From: Marinobacter alexandrii
Lineage (GTDB): Bacteria; Pseudomonadota; Gammaproteobacteria; Pseudomonadales; Oleiphilaceae
Direction: 5' to 3'
Length of the DNA stretch: 64,000 bases
NCBI RefSeq assembly: GCF_005871205.1
Contig: NZ_SWKM01000015.1
Coordinates: forward strand, 62,001 to 126,000
Below the pieces are notes generated by a model. The model did not search any database and was not told the origin of the DNA. It saw only the letters and a list, made by a program, of their open reading frames with translations. Made by a program: the position numbers and the translations under genes. Below are positions 50,678 through 60,786 of this stretch, piece after piece (the first letter of the stretch is position 1; every line of letters begins with the position of its first letter).

Positions 50678-52018
50678 TTGAGCTCGCCATCGTTAGCGAC
50701 CCTGTCCCGAGAAGCCTATGAGCGCCTGTTGAGGCATGCCTCCCGCGCGGAGGACTTTGCTTACATCGGTAGCGAAGGCGCAGGGAATGCGCGGGGCAAG
50801 ATGAGAGGTTTCACCGCTCTGGCGCAGCAACATCTTCAGTTAAATGATCTTGCCCAAGCACCCGTGGACTCAATCGCTTCTAAGATGACAGAGCCAATGG
50901 AGAAGTACGCCATTGCAGAGACCCGGAGCGGCAATTACTTGCTGGGAGGCTGGTACGGAGTGCTGGCCTATGAATTCGGTTTACAACGGGAATCAAAACT
51001 CAGCGGGCTGGGTAAGGAAATGGCTTTTCCGGTACTCTTCGCCGGCTTCTACCTGTGGGCGGCAAGCTACGATGCCGAATCAGACACCTGTTACCTCTGG
51101 ATTCATCCGGACTGCCCGCAGCATACCCGCGACACACTTACCGACTGGATGTCCCGAGACGACGGCGACGAGCACCCCCGATGGCAAATTGTTAACCGGT
51201 TCACGCCCAGCCAGACCAAAGCCAGTTTCATAGACAATGTTGCCACGATTCATCGTTACATTCATGCGGGAGACTGCTATCAGGCCAATCTCTCTCAGGA
51301 ATTTAGCGCACGCTACACCGGAGAGCCCTGGGCTGCATTTCAATCTCTAGCCGAAGCCTACGCTACGCCCTACAGCGCGTTCATCAGAGTTGGGCGTCAC
51401 TCCGTCCTTTCTCTATCGCCCGAGCGTTTTTTTGAGATCCAGGGCCGCACCATTTCCACTAGCCCGATTAAAGGTACCCGCCCAAGAGGAGGAACCGAGG
51501 AGCAAGACAACGCGTACGCCGAGGAATTGCAGGCCTCAGAAAAAGATCGAGCCGAAAATCTGATGATTGTCGATCTGCTGAGGAATGACTTGAGCGTGAA
51601 CGCCAAGGTGGGCAGCGTGCAGGTGGAAAAACTCTTCGCTCTCGAATCCTATCGCAATGTGCACCATCTGGTCAGCCACATTCGGGCCGATCTGGCTGAC
51701 GATGTCTCCCCCATCAAAGCACTGATGGATGCCTTTCCGGGAGGCTCGATTACCGGAGCACCCAAAATCCGGGCTATGGAAATCATCGACGAACTTGAAC
51801 CCCATTGGCGGGGCCCTTACTGCGGTTCGGTGTTCTATTGGGGACTGGATGGCTCACTGGACAGCAACATTGCCATCCGAACCATGCTGTGCGATGGCGA
51901 GGGCACCATTCGCTGCTGGGGTGGCGGTGGAATCGTTGCCGATTCCGACCCTGAGAGCGAGTACCAGGAAACCCTGACGAAGGTTAAGCCGTTGATGGAC
52001 TTCCTGGAGAATCTCTAG
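50678..52018 (+). CDS. pabB: aminodeoxychorismate synthase component I
   Basis: Makes 4-amino-4-deoxychorismate from chorismate and ammonia (supplied by PabA) for folate. It has 446 residues. The catalytic lysine motif SPIKGTRPRGG (PIKGT rather than the PIAGT of TrpE) marks it as PabB, with GDCYQANLSQ and FPGGSITGAPKIRAMEIIDEL also present. The frame is open from GTG 50636, but TTG 50678 is preceded by AAGGA at a 7-base spacing and gives the family length. pabB-thrH-cysH-cysB synteny matches Pseudomonas. An 8-bp hairpin over the stop (52016-52039) lacks a T-tract. Confidence 0.93.
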   Translation: MSSPSLATLSREAYERLLRHASRAEDFAYIGSEGAGNARGKMRGFTALAQQHLQLNDLAQAPVDSIASKMTEPMEKYAIAETRSGNYLLGGWYGVLAYEFGLQRESKLSGLGKEMAFPVLFAGFYLWAASYDAESDTCYLWIHPDCPQHTRDTLTDWMSRDDGDEHPRWQIVNRFTPSQTKASFIDNVATIHRYIHAGDCYQANLSQEFSARYTGEPWAAFQSLAEAYATPYSAFIRVGRHSVLSLSPERFFEIQGRTISTSPIKGTRPRGGTEEQDNAYAEELQASEKDRAENLMIVDLLRNDLSVNAKVGSVQVEKLFALESYRNVHHLVSHIRADLADDVSPIKALMDAFPGGSITGAPKIRAMEIIDELEPHWRGPYCGSVFYWGLDGSLDSNIAIRTMLCDGEGTIRCWGGGGIVADSDPESEYQETLTKVKPLMDFLENL

Positions 52019-52085
52019 GGGGCCGGTAAAAGCCCCCTAACCTTTCCTAATGCTCAACTCCTGAAGCTCAACTCCTTATGCACAA

Positions 52086-52700
52086 CTAAACGCTGTGCAC
52101 CGCACTCGCCTTCAAGAATTCCTGCCTCAAATCATCAAAGTTATGCACCGCGGGATACTGCGGGAACTCCTCGATGACATTCTGAGGGGCGTGAAACAGA
52201 ATGCCTGCTTCAGCCTGGCCCAGCATGGTGGTGTCGTTGTAAGAATCACCGGCTGCAATTACCCGGTAGTTCAGCAACTGGAATGCCCGCACTGACTGGC
52301 GCTTGGGGTCGCGCTGGCGCAGCAGATAATCGGTAATCTGGCCGTTCTCAGCTACTTCGAGCTTGTGGCAGAGCAGCGCGGGGAAACCGAGCTTGGCCAT
52401 TAACGGCATGGCGAACTCATAGAAAGTGTCGGAAAGAATCACCACCTGGAAGCGTTGACGCAGCCAGTCGAGGAATTCACGCGCACCCGGCAGCGGGTCC
52501 AGCTCCCCGATGACTTCCTGAATCTGCGGAAGGCCATAACCGTGTTGATCCAAAATCTTCAGGCGCTGGGTCATCAGTACGTCGTAATCAGGAATATCCC
52601 GTGTGGTCGCCTTGAGCTCTTCGATGCCGGTTTTTTCGGCGAAAGCGATCCAGATTTCCGGAATCAGTACTCCTTCAAGGTCAAGGCATGCAAGTTCCAC
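52086..52700 (-). CDS. thrH: phosphoserine phosphatase / homoserine phosphotransferase ThrH
   Basis: HAD-family enzyme of 204 residues that in Pseudomonas dephosphorylates phosphoserine and can move the phosphate to homoserine, linking serine and threonine synthesis. Motif I is LDLEGVLIPE (Asp7 nucleophile, with Glu in place of the usual second Asp as in ThrH), motif II ILSDTFYEF and motif III with IV AAGDSYNDTTML. GGGAGA precedes the ATG. It is divergent from cysH across 181 bp. Confidence 0.94.
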   Translation of the reverse strand: MELACLDLEGVLIPEIWIAFAEKTGIEELKATTRDIPDYDVLMTQRLKILDQHGYGLPQIQEVIGELDPLPGAREFLDWLRQRFQVVILSDTFYEFAMPLMAKLGFPALLCHKLEVAENGQITDYLLRQRDPKRQSVRAFQLLNYRVIAAGDSYNDTTMLGQAEAGILFHAPQNVIEEFPQYPAVHNFDDLRQEFLKASAVHSV

Positions 52701-52881
52701 AGTGGTCTCCCGATAAACAGTTGAATGCGCGGAAGCGGATGCTCCGGCTTGGATAGCGCCGTATGATAAAAAAAACAGCCGCGGAATGCATCGGGCATAT
52801 CCATATAGATGCTCATTCCTTCAAGGTATGAGGCATTTAATGGTAGTCTTTTCACTCATTTAGATCAGGTACTGAAAAGCA

Positions 52882-53604
52882 ATGACTGACATTCAGAAGC
52901 TCCGGGACGAACTTGAAGGCCAGAGCCCACGCGCCATTCTCAAGGCCGCGCTGAAAAAGTACGACAACATCGCTATCTCGTTCAGCGGGGCCGAAGACGT
53001 CATTCTGATTGAAATGGCGCACCGTTTGACCGACAACCTGCAGGTATTCACCCTGGACACCGGTCGTCTGCATCCGGAAACCTACGAATTCATTGAGCGT
53101 GTGCGCAAACACTACGGCATCAATATCGAGGTTCTGTTCCCCGATGCGGACGAAGTTCAGGATTTGGTGAACCGGAAAGGCCTCTTCAGCTTTTTCGAAG
53201 ACGGGCACTCTGAGTGCTGTGGCATCCGCAAGGTCAATCCACTAAGGCGCAAGCTCGCCACCGTGGATGCGTGGATAACTGGCCAACGCAAAGACCAGAG
53301 CCCTGGGACCCGTAACGACGTACCCGTGGTTCAGGAAGACACCGCCTTCTCGACAGAATCCAAGACGCTGATCAAGTTCAACCCGTTGGCGAATTGGACG
53401 TCAAAGGAAGTCTGGGACTACATCCGGATGTCGGAAGCGCCCTACAACAAGCTGCACGAAAAAGGATTTGTCAGTATTGGCTGCCAGCCCTGCACGCGCC
53501 CAATCCTCCCAGGCCAGCACGAGCGAGAAGGACGCTGGTGGTGGGAGGAGGCGACCAAAAAGGAATGCGGGCTGCACGCCGGTAACCTGATCGCCAAGGA
53601 GTAG
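52882..53604 (+). CDS. cysH: adenylylsulfate reductase, thioredoxin-dependent (4Fe-4S type)
   Basis: Reduces activated sulfate to sulfite in assimilatory sulfur metabolism. It has 240 residues. The PP-loop-type nucleotide site is [10 protein letters not shown] (31-40). Cys112-Cys113 and Cys201/Cys204 (ECCGIRK and GCQPC) are the four 4Fe-4S ligands typical of APS reductases and absent from enteric PAPS reductases. Catalytic Cys229 lies in the C-terminal KECGLH. The enzyme should therefore use APS (EC 1.8.4.10) rather than PAPS. Its regulator cysB is convergent and 53 bp away. Confidence 0.95.
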   Translation: MTDIQKLRDELEGQSPRAILKAALKKYDNIAISFSGAEDVILIEMAHRLTDNLQVFTLDTGRLHPETYEFIERVRKHYGINIEVLFPDADEVQDLVNRKGLFSFFEDGHSECCGIRKVNPLRRKLATVDAWITGQRKDQSPGTRNDVPVVQEDTAFSTESKTLIKFNPLANWTSKEVWDYIRMSEAPYNKLHEKGFVSIGCQPCTRPILPGQHEREGRWWWEEATKKECGLHAGNLIAKE

Positions 53605-53646
53605 GCGGCCTTAATACCCTTCCACTGTTCCCAGCCTATCGATGCA

Positions 53647-54680
<1,034 letters not shown>

Positions 54681-54878
54681 TCAACCCGCTTCGCCCAAGC
54701 GTACGCATAAAAAGTATATTTTTCATTCTTTTTTAGAATAGGCGATCTCTGCCTTTTAGTTTAGACCAAAATTGCATTACAACCGCCCCAGGCAAGGCCC
54801 TTCTGTGATTTCGACGCTTGACTTGGCTGTGGCAAAGCACACAATCCGTTATCGACACTTGTTGTTACCGGGAACCCC

Positions 54879-57620
54879 ATGCTGTTGACCACCAAATTCC
54901 TTCGGCCAACGACCGACCGACGCGCGGTCCATCGCGATCGGTTGAGTTCATTGCTGAAGCCTGCGAGCCCCAAAAGGCTGAATCTGGTGATCGCCCCTGC
55001 CGGTTTCGGGAAAACTACCCTAGCAAGCCAGTGGTGCGCCGAAACGCCCTCCCCCACAGCTTGGCTGTCGCTGGACGAACATGACGACGAGCCCCGCCGG
55101 TTTTGGCAATATATTATCGGCGCTTTCGAATACGCTGGACTGGCTGGGTTGGCGGACTGCCGGAAACAACTCAGCCAAGTTGATGGAAATACCGCCTCTG
55201 GTGCAATAACCGGTCTGCTGAATCTACTGTCGGCGGATGCCAGTCCCTGGTTGCTGGTGTTGGATGACTTCCATTTTATCCGGAATACCCAGATTCTCAG
55301 GGATTTCGCTTACTTCGCCGACTACTTGCCACCCGAAATTACCGTCACCCTGGCCTCCCGAACCGAACCGGCGCTGCCGCTGTCACGCTGGCGGGTTCGG
55401 CGCTGGGTACAAGACGTTCATCCCGGATTGCTGGCGTTCTCAGAGGAGGAATGCCGTCGTTTCTTCCAGGACACCATGGGGCTCAGCCTGTCCGAAGCCG
55501 ATGTCCGGTCCATTTGTCGAAAAACCGAAGGCTGGGTTGCGGCGATGCAGCTCACAGCCCTATCCGGCACCGGACAAAAGAGCCCCGAACTACCCGCATG
55601 GACAGGTTCCGGGTTACCGGAACCGCAACTGGATATCGACGAGAGTCAGATCAGCGATTACGTACTCACCGAGGTACTGGAACAGCAACCCGAGGAGTTG
55701 ATCCAGTTTCTCCTGGATACAGCCTGTTGTCCTCGGCTGAGTGCATCCTTGTGCGATGCCATCCGGGCAACCACCAACAGCCAAAAGCTCCTGGAGACGT
55801 TGCTCAGCCAGAATCTCTTCCTGATCCCCCTGGACACCGACAATCAATGGTTCCGCTATCACGACCTGTTCCGGGACGCACTGCTCCAACGGCTAAAGCA
55901 AACTGATCCCAATCGGGCGCAGGCGCTCTGGCGCAGTACCATCGAGTGGCTTCTTGACCATGGCCATGTCCAGGACGGCATCAGCCAAATCGTCCATCAG
56001 GGCGACCGGCATTGGCTTGCGGCGGTTCTGGCGGAGCATGGCAACAACCTCATTCATGGCGGCTATCACCTTCCGGTACTGGATTGGCTCGACTTCCTGC
56101 CGGAGTCCCTGACCGAAGACAGCCCCCAACTGCAAATGCTCCGGATCTGGGGCCGGTTCTTCGCCAACCGGCTTGATACCCTGGACCCGCTTCTTGGCAG
56201 CCTTGAGGACTTACTTGATCGACGGGTTGCCGACTCTCATCCGGACGCCGAAGGTGCCCTCGGCCTGCAGAGTGAAATATCCCTGGTCCGCTCCTACCTG
56301 GCCCGCACTCGTAGTGACGATAAAAGCGCCAGCGATTTAACCCGGCAGGTCCTGGAGGACATCGATCACACCCGCATTCCGCTGAAATCCGTCACCTACT
56401 ATGGCGTCGGGCTGGACTACTTCGGCAAAGGGCTGCTGATGGAGGCCGAGGATGCCCTGCAATCGGCCGTCCGTTATGGTCAGATCGAGCACAAGCCGAG
56501 CACGGTTCTGTCCAGCGGCGGCCTATTGGCGTGGATTCAGTACAACCGCGGCGACATTGAGCTGGCTCTGGGCAGCTGCACCGACATCCGCCGATGGGTG
56601 GACAAACATTACTCCGATCCAAGTCAACCTCGACTGATCTCATGCTGGCAAAACAGCGCCCTGGCCGAGATCTACCGGGAACGCAACCAGCATTCACTTG
56701 CGGCGACCCATCTTGCGCCCTTGCTGGAGCATGTACACCGTGGCACCGAGCCGGGGCAACACGTCATCATCCAGTACGTGCGCGGACACCTCGCGTTCAG
56801 TGAAGGTCGCTTTACGGATGCCATAGAAGCGCTGGAGGACGCGGCCCAGGTGGGACGCAAACGGCGGGAGCACATCGTCTTTGAACCACCCGCCAGTTCG
56901 GCCCTTTTAGCCAGATGTTACCTGGCCTTGGGCGACCTTGAACAAGCTGAGGCGTGTCTGGATGTGGCAGAGACGGAGCCGACGACTAACCCTCTGAACC
57001 GGGAACAGAACCTGATTAGTCTTGCTCGCCTGAAGGTGGCCCAGAAGCAGCCAGAGCGGGCCCAGGAAATTCTGAGTGCCCTGTTACCGGCGGCAGAGCG
57101 TAATGCCCACAACCGCCACCTTGTTGAGATCTTGCTGGTTTACGGCGAGGCACTCGATCTTCAGGACCGGGCGCAGGAAGCTTGTGAAATGCTAAATCGA
57201 GCTGTGCGGAAGGCATCAGAGGCGGGGTTCATGGGCCTGTTTATTGAAGAGAGCCCGCGCCTGCGTAACATGCTTCGGCAACTGACCTTACTCAAGACAC
57301 CCGGAAGTTGGTTCCGGGAGCTTAGGCAAGTGCTCGACAGGCAGACTGACACGGCCCCTATTGAGGTTTCGCCGGAACCAAGAATAGCCCAGACACCCGG
57401 CAGCGCGGCAACCGTTTTGCCGGAACCCCTTAGCCAACGGGAGATGGAAGTCCTGGCTTTGATCCACGAAGGGCACGCCAACAAGCAGATTGCCGCTCGT
57501 ATGGACGTCGCACCTGCCACCGTGAAAGCCCACATCCGCAATCTCTACGGTAAGCTCGGTGTGGGCCGGCGTACCGAGGCGCTGGCAAAAGCACGGGAGC
57601 TGGGCTTGCTTACAGGCTGA
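54879..57620 (+). CDS. MalT-like LuxR family (LAL-type) transcriptional regulator
   Basis: Large ATP-dependent regulator of 913 residues. The N-terminal P-loop is LVIAPAGFGKTTLASQW (about residues 36-52), with a STAND-type Walker B VLDDFHFI. A winged-helix region (CRRFFQDTMGLSLSEADVRS) and about 400 residues of TPR-like helical repeats form the sensor. The C-terminal LuxR helix-turn-helix is at 850-912 (LSQREMEVLALIHEGHANKQ and APATVKAHIRNLYGKLGVG). The inducer and target genes are unknown. It stands alone between cysB and dinG and ends at a terminator. A similar regulator sits near pabB in Pseudomonas. Confidence 0.9.
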   Translation: MLLTTKFLRPTTDRRAVHRDRLSSLLKPASPKRLNLVIAPAGFGKTTLASQWCAETPSPTAWLSLDEHDDEPRRFWQYIIGAFEYAGLAGLADCRKQLSQVDGNTASGAITGLLNLLSADASPWLLVLDDFHFIRNTQILRDFAYFADYLPPEITVTLASRTEPALPLSRWRVRRWVQDVHPGLLAFSEEECRRFFQDTMGLSLSEADVRSICRKTEGWVAAMQLTALSGTGQKSPELPAWTGSGLPEPQLDIDESQISDYVLTEVLEQQPEELIQFLLDTACCPRLSASLCDAIRATTNSQKLLETLLSQNLFLIPLDTDNQWFRYHDLFRDALLQRLKQTDPNRAQALWRSTIEWLLDHGHVQDGISQIVHQGDRHWLAAVLAEHGNNLIHGGYHLPVLDWLDFLPESLTEDSPQLQMLRIWGRFFANRLDTLDPLLGSLEDLLDRRVADSHPDAEGALGLQSEISLVRSYLARTRSDDKSASDLTRQVLEDIDHTRIPLKSVTYYGVGLDYFGKGLLMEAEDALQSAVRYGQIEHKPSTVLSSGGLLAWIQYNRGDIELALGSCTDIRRWVDKHYSDPSQPRLISCWQNSALAEIYRERNQHSLAATHLAPLLEHVHRGTEPGQHVIIQYVRGHLAFSEGRFTDAIEALEDAAQVGRKRREHIVFEPPASSALLARCYLALGDLEQAEACLDVAETEPTTNPLNREQNLISLARLKVAQKQPERAQEILSALLPAAERNAHNRHLVEILLVYGEALDLQDRAQEACEMLNRAVRKASEAGFMGLFIEESPRLRNMLRQLTLLKTPGSWFRELRQVLDRQTDTAPIEVSPEPRIAQTPGSAATVLPEPLSQREMEVLALIHEGHANKQIAARMDVAPATVKAHIRNLYGKLGVGRRTEALAKARELGLLTG

Positions 57621-57830
57621 CTAACGGAGCTGCTTTTGTGACGAGAATCACATTTTGGCCGGACATAGAACACCGACTACGCCCTTTGGACGATCCGTTT
57701 ACGCCCCCTAAGCCCCTATTATGATTTTAACGGTGAGGGAAACCTTACCTGGAATTCTGAAACTTCAGGCCTTCAGACTTCTAGTTCCGCGTTGTTTCGA
57801 CGCCCTGGGTTCGAAAGAACCCCTTTAATA

Positions 57831-57862
57831 AGAGCCACGCCCTATGGGATGGCTCTTTTTTT
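57831..57862 (+). terminator. rho-independent terminator after the MalT-like regulator
   Basis: AGAGCCA (57831-57837) pairs with TGGCTCT (57850-57856) and an inner CCC/GGG pair extends the stem; seven T follow. It lies in the 246-bp gap before the convergent dinG stop. The rest of that gap shows no other clear feature. Confidence 0.82.
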
Positions 57863-57866
57863 ATGA

Positions 57867-60068
57867 TCAGTATTCGATCACGCGGCGAAATGGGGGCAGC
57901 GCGTCCAGCAACAGCTGGCCATAGCGTCGTGCAATGATGCGGCGGTCGAGGATGGTGACGCGGCCAGTATCCTGCTCTGTTCTCAGCAGTCGGCCGACCG
58001 CCTGCACCAGTTTGATCGAGGCGTCGGGAACGGTAATTTCCATGAATGGATTGCCACCTCGCTGGGTCACCCACTCCGCCAGGCTCGCCTCGATCGGATC
58101 ATCTGGCACCGAGAACGGCAGCCGGGTAATAACCACGTGGTGCAGGTACTTGCCCGGCAAGTCAATTCCCTCGGCAAAACTGGCCACACCAAACAGCACA
58201 CTCGGGCGCCCCTCATCTACCCGACTGCAGTGCTGGCGCAGAACCTCGCCCTTGGCCATGTCATCCTGGGTGATGATCAGGTCCGGGTACTCGGGCGCCA
58301 GCGCATCGCGCACCTGCTGCATCTGCCGGCGCGAGGTGAACAGTACCAACGTCGCCTTCTCGCCAGCCCACAGATTCGGCAACCGCTCCACCAGCGCATC
58401 CGTGAAGGTATCATCGGTCGGCATGATCGACATGGCGGGAACTTCCACCGTGGCCATTTCTCCATAGCGGAATGAACTGGGTACCACCAGATAGCGGCTG
58501 GATTCGGGCAGTCCGGCACGGGCGCGCAGACGATCGAAGCGCCCCAGCGCCGTAAGCGTGGCACTGGTCAGAACCGAGCCGTAAGCTCTGGACCAAAGCC
58601 GGGAATACAGCAGGCTGTCCGCCAGCACTGGCGAACTGTAGAGGGTAATGTCCTCGGCGTGATCCCAACGCTGCCTGACCGCCCAGCGAGCCGGAGCCGG
58701 ACTCTTGTAGCCGGTGCGCTTCTTGGCAGCACCCTCGGCTTCATCCGATTCCGTTTCGTTTTCAGTCGGCTTAGCGTCGCCCTGCTCGCACCAGGCGACC
58801 CAGAGCCGGAGCTGGTCCTCCGCCCGACTGTGAAATGACCCGATCACCGGATACCAGGCCTCGGCGGTATCCCGGTCAATCTCATGGTCTTTGCGTTCAT
58901 CAAACGCGCCCTGAAGCTCATCGGCCAGGGCGCCGAGGTGGCGCACCAGATTGGCGGTGGCAATGCGGGCTTCGGCGGAAAGTTGGGCCAATGCCTCCGG
59001 CAATGCGCCTTCCGGATACCGCCACTGGGCGGTGCGGCGCTCTTCGTTGAATTCCCACCCGGTGTTTTGTTCGGCCTCGTCGTAAACCCGGGTCAATACC
59101 TGATCGACTTCACGCGACGCTCCGCTGATCCGGTCCAGGGTCTTGGTACCCTGGGTACCCGGCGCGAGGAACGGCTGCATTTTGGTCAGGGCCTGGGACA
59201 ACTGCTTTAGCCACTGGCGAGTGGAGTTCAACGGAACCGACGCGGCAAAGTGATTCAGGGCCTTGTCCGGCAGATGGTGGGCCTCATCGAAAATGAACAG
59301 TGCGTTTTCCGGTTCAGGCAGGATGGCACCGCCACCCAGGGCCAGGTCCGCTAACACCAGGTCGTGATTGGCCACGACAATGTCGGCGTCATCGAGGTCC
59401 TTACGGGCGTCGAAAAAAGCGCAGCTGTCGAAATAACTGCAATGGCGGTTGGTACATTGGCGGTGATCGGTGGTTACCTGTCGCCAGACATCGTCCGGGA
59501 TTTGCTCGGGCCAATGGTCGCGATCGCCGTCCCATTTTCGGGATCCGTAACTCGCCAGCATCTCTTCAAAAAAAGCCCGGGTACCAGGCTCCTCACCTTT
59601 GGGGCCGTCGAGCAGGAACAAGGGCATGGTATCGCTGTCGCCATTGCCCTCATCGTGAAGCCTCGCTTCCAGTCTCGACATACAAAGATAGCGACCCCGG
59701 CCCTTGGCCAGAGTCCAGCTGAAATTCATGTTGCTGTGCTTGCGCAGATCCGGCAGATCCTTGAGCACAATCTGGTCCTGCAGGGCTACGGTGGCCGTGG
59801 AAATCACCAGCGTCTTGCCCAGGGCTTTCGCCACGGGTATCGCAGCAATCAGGTACGCCAGGGTTTTTCCGGTACCGGTACCGGCCTCGACTACGCAAGC
59901 CGAGGCTGGCGAGGTGCGCTGGCCGTCGTTCTCGGTGATATCGCCCATGTACCGGGCAATCTCCGCGATCATCAGCCGCTGGCCATAGCGCGCCCGCACG
60001 TCCTTGCCTGCAAGAACGTCCCGGTAACCCTGCTGAATCTGCTGTTTAATTTCGTCGGTTAACGCCAT
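57867..60068 (-). CDS. dinG: ATP-dependent DNA helicase DinG
   Basis: XPD-like superfamily 2 helicase (5'-3'), acting on D-loops, R-loops and damage-associated structures. It has 733 residues. Walker A is EAGTGTGKT (61-69) and motif II is FIFDEAHHL. The iron-sulfur cluster ligands Cys129, Cys205, Cys210 and Cys216 have almost the E. coli spacing. Late motifs include FGVASFAEGIDLPGKYL and the arginine-rich VQAVGRLLRTEQDTGRV. Its ATG shares one base with the gspB stop (TGATG), so its translation is coupled to a secretion gene. No LexA box is visible in front, as expected for an internal operon position. Confidence 0.94.
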   Translation of the reverse strand: MALTDEIKQQIQQGYRDVLAGKDVRARYGQRLMIAEIARYMGDITENDGQRTSPASACVVEAGTGTGKTLAYLIAAIPVAKALGKTLVISTATVALQDQIVLKDLPDLRKHSNMNFSWTLAKGRGRYLCMSRLEARLHDEGNGDSDTMPLFLLDGPKGEEPGTRAFFEEMLASYGSRKWDGDRDHWPEQIPDDVWRQVTTDHRQCTNRHCSYFDSCAFFDARKDLDDADIVVANHDLVLADLALGGGAILPEPENALFIFDEAHHLPDKALNHFAASVPLNSTRQWLKQLSQALTKMQPFLAPGTQGTKTLDRISGASREVDQVLTRVYDEAEQNTGWEFNEERRTAQWRYPEGALPEALAQLSAEARIATANLVRHLGALADELQGAFDERKDHEIDRDTAEAWYPVIGSFHSRAEDQLRLWVAWCEQGDAKPTENETESDEAEGAAKKRTGYKSPAPARWAVRQRWDHAEDITLYSSPVLADSLLYSRLWSRAYGSVLTSATLTALGRFDRLRARAGLPESSRYLVVPSSFRYGEMATVEVPAMSIMPTDDTFTDALVERLPNLWAGEKATLVLFTSRRQMQQVRDALAPEYPDLIITQDDMAKGEVLRQHCSRVDEGRPSVLFGVASFAEGIDLPGKYLHHVVITRLPFSVPDDPIEASLAEWVTQRGGNPFMEITVPDASIKLVQAVGRLLRTEQDTGRVTILDRRIIARRYGQLLLDALPPFRRVIEY

Positions 60069-60784
60069 CAGCGCGGGCTCACCCAGTCGCGGACGATCCC
60101 GACCCGGAAACGCTGACCCTGCTTGCTGAGCACCACGCCATCCTGGGTAATGCTTTCCACCCGAAGCCCTGAGAAGCTGTCACCCCGGCGCAGGTAGTTG
60201 CTGTTGATCATGACGCGACTGGCGAAAGGATCCGAGGCGTAGATGTGGCTGTTGAAGGTCAAGTCAGGAACACTCTTTTGGAAAGAAAGGGGAAGTTCAA
60301 CCAGGTGCGGTACCCTGCCAGCCGGCGCCGGGGCTCGCAATACCGAATTGTCGCGAGTGGCTTCAGCAGCAGGCACGATGATCGTCGGCCGCTCTCGCGG
60401 GTCGGCGTTTGACGCAATACTGCCACTCTCTGCCAACGGCTCGTCCGCTTGCGCCTTGACGGGACTGGAGGCAGGTTCGGGCTCAGGCTCGGACACCTCC
60501 GCCTGAGCAGATTGCGTTTTAACGTCCGGCGGCGGCGCCTCATCGCTGACAACACTGGCAGCCTGCTCGGGCGCTGGCACTGCAACTACGGATTCCGCCT
60601 GAGGCCAGAAAAGCACGGCCAAAACTCCGGCATTTACAACCAGCGCCAGCGCAAGCCAGCCAATAGGCGATGTCTTCTTTTTCTTCGGGCGATGGATCAG
60701 TTGAACCTGATGTCCCAGATCGGGAATCTTGCCCTGCCGACGTTCTGTCTCAGACTTCCTGAGTGCGTCCAGTATGTACGACAT
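60068..60784 (-). CDS. gspB: type II secretion assembly protein GspB
   Basis: Bitopic inner-membrane protein of 238 residues that, with GspA, helps insert the type II secretin through the peptidoglycan. It has a cytoplasmic N-terminus starting SYILDALRKSETERRQGK (the conserved GspB/ExeB start), one membrane helix (about 41-60), a Pro/Ala/Glu-rich periplasmic stalk and the C-terminal GspB domain (about 175-238, LTFNSHIYASDPFASRVMIN). It starts 2 bp after the gspA stop and overlaps dinG by 1 bp. Confidence 0.92.
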   Translation of the reverse strand: MSYILDALRKSETERRQGKIPDLGHQVQLIHRPKKKKTSPIGWLALALVVNAGVLAVLFWPQAESVVAVPAPEQAASVVSDEAPPPDVKTQSAQAEVSEPEPEPASSPVKAQADEPLAESGSIASNADPRERPTIIVPAAEATRDNSVLRAPAPAGRVPHLVELPLSFQKSVPDLTFNSHIYASDPFASRVMINSNYLRRGDSFSGLRVESITQDGVVLSKQGQRFRVGIVRDWVSPR

Positions 60785-60786
60785 GC

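Noticed and set aside
52016..52039. TAGGGGGC / GCCCCCTA hairpin over the pabB stop, considered as a terminator
   Set aside because: The stem is real, but the sequence after it (ACCTTTCC) is not a T-tract, so I mention it only in the pabB entry.
52664..52855. Small - strand open frame in the thrH-cysH gap
   Set aside because: It overlaps the thrH start, has no ribosome site and no recognisable sequence. The gap more likely holds the divergent promoters.
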